IMG/VR virus record: IMGVR_UViG_3300023233_000010
Span: 1-30,360 of that record
Direction: 5' to 3' (one strand)
Source of the DNA: a virus
Length of the DNA stretch: 30,360 nt
A program made the position numbers and the translations under genes. Below, piece after piece: positions 21,857 through 27,984 of the stretch. Below the pieces are notes generated by a model. It was not told the origin of the DNA and ran no database searches. It worked only from the letters and a program-made list of their open reading frames with translations. Each line of letters starts with the position of its first letter. Positions within the stretch are counted from its first letter, which is position 1.

Positions 21857-22339
21857 ATGTCGGAGAATGAACAGAAAAAGATTAATCCGCAAATCACGGA
21901 GATCGAGATCGGTATCCGTGAAATGCGGAAGATTAAAATTTATCCCTTGTCCATGTCGGATCAGTTAAAGCTGACTGGTTTAATATCCACGGCAGTTGCG
22001 GCGCAGGTTGCCAAAGAAGAAGGTGGGGACATAGCTATAGTGGCGTTTATTGTGGAATTAGTGAAGGAAAACCTTGGACGTATCCTAACTATGGTAACGG
22101 GAGAGGATGACAAATTATTGGAAGAGGTTTCCAATCTTCAGGCGGCTGCAATATCCGAAGTGGTTTATGAGATGAATTACGGCATTGTAGTAAAAAACTT
22201 CAAGAGCCTCTTCGAGAAAGTGATGACGCTGTTTCCATCGGAGAGGCCGTTACCGCAGTTTGCGAGCGATACGGATACCGAATTGACGACTTCTACAGAA
22301 AATCCTTCAGAGACGGAGGAGTTACCTTTGGACAGTTGA
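21857..22339 (+). CDS. Tail assembly chaperone, short form (gpG-like)
   Basis: A 160-residue protein with AAGGAG before its ATG and located between the tail tube and the tape measure gene, the place of lambda G. It starts ENEQKKINPQITEIEIG and is mainly helical, with IYPLSMSDQLKLTGLIS and ILTMVTGEDDKLLEEVS, as in tail chaperones that hold the tape measure protein before tube assembly. A slippery heptamer at 22192-22198 lies inside the gene and sends some ribosomes to another frame, so this frame gives the main, short product. The frame after the slip site continues 46 codons, ending with an acidic, low-complexity stretch. Confidence 0.8.
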   Translation: MSENEQKKINPQITEIEIGIREMRKIKIYPLSMSDQLKLTGLISTAVAAQVAKEEGGDIAIVAFIVELVKENLGRILTMVTGEDDKLLEEVSNLQAAAISEVVYEMNYGIVVKNFKSLFEKVMTLFPSERPLPQFASDTDTELTTSTENPSETEELPLDS

Positions 22340-22602
22340 TTGTGCTGTTCGAGCATTCGGAAAAGAGGTTCGGGGATAGGCTGAAGTTTGAGGCACAGAT
22401 TCATGGAGTTAATATTGAAGAGAAAACTGCCCCGGCAGGACAAGCTAAAAAGCCAAAGGGTGGATTTATGTTCGGAGATCCGGAAGCGTACAAGGATATG
22501 CCAAAGGCTGAAAAAGAGCGAATAACGCAGCAAATGATGAACCGGCACAGGATTTGGGCTCAGGAGAGTAAACCCATGGGCGGGAAAACGAGGGTAAGAT
22601 AA
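21857..22602 (+). CDS. Tail assembly chaperone, -1 frameshift fusion (gpGT-like)
   Basis: Ribosomes slipping back one base at A_AAA_AAC (22192-22198) would read the codon at 22198 next and run without stops to 22602. The product has 114 residues of the short form followed by 134 from the other frame, 248 in total. The second frame reads like a real protein from the slip site on: SIGEAVTAVCERYGYRIDDF, then YRKSFRDGGVTFGQLIVLFE and FEAQIHGVN, ending QQMMNRHRIW. An independent start (TTG 22336) would lose that first section. The stop touches the tape measure ATG, as in lambda GT. Join: 21857-22198, 22198-22602. Confidence 0.75.
22192..22198 (+). promoter_or_regulatory. -1 ribosomal frameshift site A_AAA_AAC
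   Basis: In the chaperone frame the codons are GTA AAA AAC, so the bases A AAA AAC form an exact X_XXY_YYZ slippery heptamer. The -1 frame is open across the site and downstream to 22602. Only a short hairpin (AAGA/TCTT) is seen after it, so the stimulating structure is not clear. Confidence 0.8.
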
Positions 22603-25600
22603 ATGGCTGATAAAACATTGACACTTGGAACGTTGTTTTCGGCAGATGCTAAAGATTTGTTGGCGGTTTTGAAAAGGGTCAAGACCCAAATAAATATGAT
22701 TGCGACTGCGGCAAAACAGTTGCAAACCTCTATGGGTGCGATGAATAATGCGGTCAAAACTGGCGCATCAGGAATGTCCGGTTATGCTTTAGCAACTAAG
22801 TCTACAGTGGCATCCATAAAGGGTGCTGTTGGGGAATCCTCAAAGTTTAAGCAAGCCCTTAGTCAATTGAATTCAGTGGCAGCTAAAACAAAAACTGGAT
22901 TCGATGCGGCTCACTCCACATTAATGAAGGTTGAAAAAGCCATTCATGCTACTGGCCAAAGAATGACAGCAGCAGGAAAAAATGGCCAAGGTTTTGTTAA
23001 TACTGCAAATCGTATGGCATTGGTTAACCAAACGCTTACCGGAAAACTCAAAGCAACTTCTGCAGGATTTCAGCAGGTTGGCACACAAACAGTAAAAGCC
23101 TCCACCGCAACTAAAAAAGCCACAGAGCAATACGCTGGCTTTACTAAACAAATATCTCGGGTTCATGGTGGCCTTGAGCGCGTCAAAGCGGCGTTCAAGG
23201 TTACAGCGTCCTACGGTATTGCAGCCACAGCGATTTATGCGGTTGTAACCGCTTTTAAAACGGGCGTCCAAGCTATGATTGATTATGATCAGGGGTTGAA
23301 GAATCTCCAAGCCATTACTGGGGCAACGGATGCTGAAGTGATGGCCATGGGAGAGACCATTAAGACCGTTGCGAGAGATACTAAATTTTCAACATCTGAA
23401 GTAGCAGAAGGAATGACGTTATTGGGCCAGGCCGGTTTTGACGCTGGTGAGTCTATGGCCGCCATGCACGATACCGCAATGTTGGCCACCGGAACCTTGT
23501 CTGACATGAAACTCACAACCGACCTTGTAACTACTACAGTTAGGGCGTTTGGATTGCAAGCCACTGATTCTGGGCGCGTTGTAGATGTTATGGCGAATGC
23601 TATCAATAAATCAAAACTCACCATTGATAAACTAAGAATTGCATTTAATTATATTGGTGCCACTGCCGCGCAAGCTGGACTAAGTATTGAGCAGGTTGCC
23701 GCAACCGCCATGAATTTTGCTAATAGTGGTCTTAGAGCCTCCACAATTGGAACAGGGTTCAGGCAAGTCCTAAGTAAACTTTTAAAGCCAAGTGAGAGAT
23801 TGAGTAATGCGTTAGCAGCGGTGGGGTTAAACCTGGATGATGTGAACCCTAAGATGGTTGGGTGGCAGGGGTCGCTTAATGCTCTTACAAATATCCTTTA
23901 TGATTCAGAGACCAAAACAGTGGATATGGCCAAGGCGTTTAGTCTATTTGGTTTACGTGGTGCTCAGGCAGCGGCAGTCATTGTCTCATCCTTTGTTTCC
24001 GGGAAGTATCAAGATGCGTTGAATAAGGTTTATGAACTTGGAACTGCTGAGGAAATGGCAGCAAAACAAGCTGAAGGGCTTGGTATTAAAATCAAGAACT
24101 TGGTTGATAGGGCTAAGAATGTCGCTGTTGCTTTTGGTGAGGCTGGGGCCGCTAATGCATTAAAACTCTTTATTGATGGTTTAAGGGGGGTTGTGGTTGG
24201 AATTGAAACCTTTGCGGGGGCAATTGCAGGGCAGGCCATAATTCAGTTGGCAGCTTTAACTGGGGCATTGAAAGTAGCACAGATAGCGGCAGCTTTTCTT
24301 TATTCAACACTTATGAAGTTTACTGCAATCCAAGCTGTTGTTATGACTTTCAGGGGATTGGCCACGACTCTTTCTGGAAAGACCGGTCTCGTGGGGGGCT
24401 TGGCTACTGCGGGGCTTTATCTAAAGGGTTTCCTTGCTGCATTAGGTCCACTTAAAATTATATTATTAGCAATTACAGGGGCATTTTTGGCTTATCGAAA
24501 TGCTATGCAGGCATCCGTGAAGGAAGTTGAACTGAATGCTGTCAAGTATATGCAACTTGTTAATTCACTTAAAGCATTTGGCGGAGCGTTAGAGACAACA
24601 GGCCAGAGGGCTATAAGATTTAAAGATGATACCTTTCAAGGCAATGCTACGAACCAAGCATATTTAGCCACGTTGCAGAGATTGATTAAAGCACACCCTG
24701 AGTTGGCAGATAAAATTCAGCTTACTATTGATGCTTACAAAGAAAACAATAGAGTACTAAAAGAATTTGCCAGTGAAGCTCATCTATCAAAGGTGGAAGC
24801 GTTAGTTCAATTACATAGAGAATATGGTGAGGCTGCTGAAGATGCAAAACTTTGGGCTGGGGTGTGGGAAGAAGTTAAACTCCAACTTTCCGCTGTATGG
24901 GATGGAATCAAATGGGTAGGTAATGAGATTGACAGATTAAATGACAAGGTAGGGGACCTTAAGTCCTCTTTTGCCGGTTGGTTGGCAGATGTTGCTGAAG
25001 CACATATTCCGGTAGTGGGCAAGATGTTAAGTAAGATGTTCCGAATTTTAGAGGAAGGCTGGAGAAAAAGTTCAAAAGCTGTGGCTAAATATTTTAAATC
25101 GTTTGGTGAAGGAACTACTGAAGTTGAAAAGTTTAGCAAAAAACAAAAGGAGGTTATAGACAGCATTGCAAATGGTTACTTAACTCTTAAAGAAAAAACT
25201 AAGCTGTCATATTTTGAAATTTTACATGAATTACAGGCTATGACAGTTGAAGGTAAAAAGTTAAGCCATGAACTTGTATTTGCAATTTTGGAAGCTATCA
25301 CAAAAGGTCAGGAAGCGATAAGTACATGGGTTAAAACACATGGGGAAGCTGTGCAATCAATGACAGAGACTTGGTTGACGTATTATAGAAAACAGGACCT
25401 CATGGGTCAGTTTGATCTCCAGAAGAAGAAAGCCTCCTTGGAAAGCTCGGCTAAAAAATTAAAGGAGTTCTTACAGGGTAAACTTGGAGACGAAGAAGAT
25501 GCTCAAAAAAAGATAAATACTGTAATGACGAAATGGTGGAATATGCAGTTACGTGAGTATATTGCCATGCTCGACAAAAAGGATGCTAAATCCCAAAGTA

Positions 25601-26718
25601 GTGAACAAAAACTTATGGATATGATAGATAACGGTCTTGCGAAACAACAGAGCGTTTACGTAAAAATTGAACATGATCGCCAAAAGATGTTGAAAGTGTA
25701 TGCCTGGACGGAAGCCCAAAAGGACAAAATAAACCAATTTTATAATAACAAGAGGGATGCCGCAAATGCAAAAGAAGAAAAAAAGGCAGAGGAACGCCAT
25801 GCTAAATATCTAAAAGAAACTGGAAGGGCTGCGGAAATAAATTTAGCAGATCTTGATCGTGAATTTAAAGAACGTGAAGATTTGGAAGAAGACTTAACTG
25901 ACAAAATCAAGCAAATGACCCTCTCAACCAAGGATTACAAATTAGGGGCTCTTGACGAAGAAATCGATAAAATTAAAGAGAATTACACCATTACTCAAGA
26001 ATTGTTAGAATTACTTAATGAATATCGTACAGCCTCTGTCCGGAAGATCCAGGAAGGTGCTACCAAATGGGTAGAAATTACCAAAAAAACCCGCAGGTTG
26101 ATCCAGACTGAATTCGGTGATCTATTCGGTAGTATTCTTCAAGGCGAAGTTAAATCCTTTGGTGACTTCCTGCTTGATTATTGGAAGGCAATGGCCAATT
26201 CTCTCGGAGACATTCTTGCCGAGGCCCTTGTAAATAGTGTGTTTGGGAAACAAAAGGATAAGGGTATTTCGTTCGGAGACATATTTGAAGGGATAATGGG
26301 AATGTTTGGCGGTGGTGGCGGAGGTGTAGGTGTAGAAAGTGGTGGCTTTGACCCAGGAGGGTATTACGGTCAATGGCACAAAGGCGGTATTGTAGGCGTG
26401 AGCCCTGCCCCTGTACGAGCCGTAGACCCCATGGCCTTTATAAACGCTAAACGATATCATAGCGGTCTTGCTTCGGACGAGATCCCGGCAATTCTTCAAA
26501 AAGGTGAACAGGTTATTCCAAAAGGCCAAGCCCAACAGTCCCAGCCGGCCCAACAGTCCCAGGCACCACAACAAACATACAATATTAATATTCAAGCCGT
26601 TGATGCAAAGTCTTTCACGGAATTGGCAAGACGTAACCCCCAGGCAATTATTGGGCCATTCAAGGATGCGTGGAAGGCCGGTAGTGACGTAAGAGATTTA
26701 ATCCGCTCCACAATTTAA
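22603..26718 (+). CDS. Tape measure protein (TP901 type)
   Basis: The 1371-residue tape measure protein sets tail length; at about 0.15 nm per residue it predicts a tail near 200 nm. The first 190 residues are helical. The TP901 core covers about 195-480 and contains AMIDYDQGLKNLQAITGATD, TKFSTSEVAEGMTLLGQAGF and NYIGATAAQAGLSIEQVAAT. A hydrophobic part follows at about 520-640 (IILLAITGAFLAYRNAM), which may insert into the host membrane during DNA delivery, and long charged coiled coils fill about 700-1200. The C-terminus has a Gly-rich loop near 1235 (FGGGGGGVGVESGG), DEIPAILQKGEQVIPKG and a Gln-rich stretch, as in many tape measures. Confidence 0.93.
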   Translation: MADKTLTLGTLFSADAKDLLAVLKRVKTQINMIATAAKQLQTSMGAMNNAVKTGASGMSGYALATKSTVASIKGAVGESSKFKQALSQLNSVAAKTKTGFDAAHSTLMKVEKAIHATGQRMTAAGKNGQGFVNTANRMALVNQTLTGKLKATSAGFQQVGTQTVKASTATKKATEQYAGFTKQISRVHGGLERVKAAFKVTASYGIAATAIYAVVTAFKTGVQAMIDYDQGLKNLQAITGATDAEVMAMGETIKTVARDTKFSTSEVAEGMTLLGQAGFDAGESMAAMHDTAMLATGTLSDMKLTTDLVTTTVRAFGLQATDSGRVVDVMANAINKSKLTIDKLRIAFNYIGATAAQAGLSIEQVAATAMNFANSGLRASTIGTGFRQVLSKLLKPSERLSNALAAVGLNLDDVNPKMVGWQGSLNALTNILYDSETKTVDMAKAFSLFGLRGAQAAAVIVSSFVSGKYQDALNKVYELGTAEEMAAKQAEGLGIKIKNLVDRAKNVAVAFGEAGAANALKLFIDGLRGVVVGIETFAGAIAGQAIIQLAALTGALKVAQIAAAFLYSTLMKFTAIQAVVMTFRGLATTLSGKTGLVGGLATAGLYLKGFLAALGPLKIILLAITGAFLAYRNAMQASVKEVELNAVKYMQLVNSLKAFGGALETTGQRAIRFKDDTFQGNATNQAYLATLQRLIKAHPELADKIQLTIDAYKENNRVLKEFASEAHLSKVEALVQLHREYGEAAEDAKLWAGVWEEVKLQLSAVWDGIKWVGNEIDRLNDKVGDLKSSFAGWLADVAEAHIPVVGKMLSKMFRILEEGWRKSSKAVAKYFKSFGEGTTEVEKFSKKQKEVIDSIANGYLTLKEKTKLSYFEILHELQAMTVEGKKLSHELVFAILEAITKGQEAISTWVKTHGEAVQSMTETWLTYYRKQDLMGQFDLQKKKASLESSAKKLKEFLQGKLGDEEDAQKKINTVMTKWWNMQLREYIAMLDKKDAKSQSSEQKLMDMIDNGLAKQQSVYVKIEHDRQKMLKVYAWTEAQKDKINQFYNNKRDAANAKEEKKAEERHAKYLKETGRAAEINLADLDREFKEREDLEEDLTDKIKQMTLSTKDYKLGALDEEIDKIKENYTITQELLELLNEYRTASVRKIQEGATKWVEITKKTRRLIQTEFGDLFGSILQGEVKSFGDFLLDYWKAMANSLGDILAEALVNSVFGKQKDKGISFGDIFEGIMGMFGGGGGGVGVESGGFDPGGYYGQWHKGGIVGVSPAPVRAVDPMAFINAKRYHSGLASDEIPAILQKGEQVIPKGQAQQSQPAQQSQAPQQTYNINIQAVDAKSFTELARRNPQAIIGPFKDAWKAGSDVRDLIRSTI

Positions 26719-26731
26719 TGAGGTAATAATC

Positions 26732-27361
26732 ATGGCGGCGTTCCCCACATTATCACGATTCTCATACATTATCCCGCTTGAAATGAATTTGGTAAGCGGC
26801 AAAACTTTGATATCGAGTTTCGATGAATACGGAGAAGAGAAGAGGCGGAAAAAACAGACCTTTGTGAAACGCGATCTTGCTTTGGTTTTCGAGAACTTAT
26901 TGAAAGATGATATCCGATTATTGTGGAGATTCCATGTTGCCAGGCATGGGAGCTATGAAGCCTTCAACATTTTCCTTGATACCAATTTTGGGGCGTGGAT
27001 CTCAACTGATTCATACATTGACGAGTATGTTGGTGTAGGGAATGACTCAACGGTGCTTTTTAATCTGCCAGCTAAGTCCAGTTCCGATTACAAAGTCTAT
27101 GTGCAGAACCCTGGTGAATCCAGCGCGGTCGAGAAGACAGGCGGGGGAGTTGACTATACGTTTTCTGCTCTTGGCGGTACAGATGGTGCGGACGAGATTA
27201 CGTTTACAACTGCTCCTGAAGCTGGAGCAATAGTAACGTATGATTTCACGGGAACTCTAAAGATTCGATCGAGATTTAAAGAGGATGAAATGACATATCA
27301 ACAATTTTACGATCGATTATTTAATGCAGGTCTTGAAACAAAGGGTTTATTGAATTCATGA
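26732..27361 (+). CDS. Distal tail protein (DUF2460-like)
   Basis: A 209-residue protein with GAGGTAAT before the ATG, right after the tape measure. It reads FPTLSRFSYIIPLEMNLVSG, then KKQTFVKRDLALVFENLL and DDIRLLWRFHVARHGSYEAF, the layout of DUF2460/distal tail proteins that start the tail tip. A beta insertion at about residues 95-180 (YVGVGNDSTVLFNLPAKSS, VYVQNPGES, DEITFTTAPEAGAIVTYDF) is the common sheet domain found in this family and other tail proteins. The final part carries SRFKEDEMTYQQFYDRLF. The stop overlaps the next ATG by 4 bases. Confidence 0.75.
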   Translation: MAAFPTLSRFSYIIPLEMNLVSGKTLISSFDEYGEEKRRKKQTFVKRDLALVFENLLKDDIRLLWRFHVARHGSYEAFNIFLDTNFGAWISTDSYIDEYVGVGNDSTVLFNLPAKSSSDYKVYVQNPGESSAVEKTGGGVDYTFSALGGTDGADEITFTTAPEAGAIVTYDFTGTLKIRSRFKEDEMTYQQFYDRLFNAGLETKGLLNS

Positions 27362-27984
27362 GAACATTAACTCCTGATATTATTGCAGAGCTGGAAGCAT
27401 CCGAGCTCACTCCTTTTTATGGTCTCAAGATTGAATTGGAAGGACTCGAACAACGGTATACCGATTGTGACATCCCTCTTATAATATCTGGAGAACTTTA
27501 TTACCCGAGAAAGTTTAGTTTTGAGGCCATTAGATATTCGATGAATAACGTTGTTGATCAATTGAAGCTCAAGGTTGATGACATTGATGAGGTTTTAAAA
27601 CAACCTTTTGCAGATGCCGTAGTGCAAGGAACAACAGTAGAATTAAAACAGGCACTGTTAGACTCCAACCGGAATGTGTTGAGTGGTGAATTTACTATGT
27701 TTGAAGGAGAGATAGACGCATGGGATTTAGATGAGACTGATGTTAATATGACGATTGCCAGCCAGTTTGTCCAATGGTCGCAGCAAACGTTATCGAGACA
27801 CAGTGCATCCTGTAGATGGAAAGAATTCGCAGGAACGGAGTGCGGATATTCCGGAGATGATAAATGGTGCGACAGGAGCTATACAAGGTGTCAGGCGTTG
27901 AACAATACAGCTAATTTCGGTGGATTCAGATTTTTGCCTGCCTTGATGGACAAAGAGGTGTGGTGGGGGAGTACTCAATCATGA
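27358..27984 (+). CDS. Minor tail protein, lambda gpL-like (DUF2163)
   Basis: A 208-residue tail tip protein. The N-terminal two-thirds include FYGLKIELEGL, YYPRKFSFEAIRYSMNNVVD and VDDIDEVLKQPF, as in DUF2163 proteins. The C-terminal part has four Cys (C152, C162, C171, C178) in SCRWKEFAGTECGYSGDD and KWCDRSYTRCQALN, followed by FGGFRFLP, closely like the C-terminal domain of lambda gpL that holds an iron-sulfur cluster. It would join the distal tail to the tip. The usual following lambda K/I homologs are absent, the fibre gene coming at once. Start overlaps the previous stop. Confidence 0.75.
   Translation: MRTLTPDIIAELEASELTPFYGLKIELEGLEQRYTDCDIPLIISGELYYPRKFSFEAIRYSMNNVVDQLKLKVDDIDEVLKQPFADAVVQGTTVELKQALLDSNRNVLSGEFTMFEGEIDAWDLDETDVNMTIASQFVQWSQQTLSRHSASCRWKEFAGTECGYSGDDKWCDRSYTRCQALNNTANFGGFRFLPALMDKEVWWGSTQS

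Noticed and set aside
22336-22602. Separate 88-residue gene from TTG 22336
   Set aside because: There is no ribosome site, and the same frame is open and protein-like well upstream to the A_AAA_AAC slip site; a frameshift fusion explains it better.
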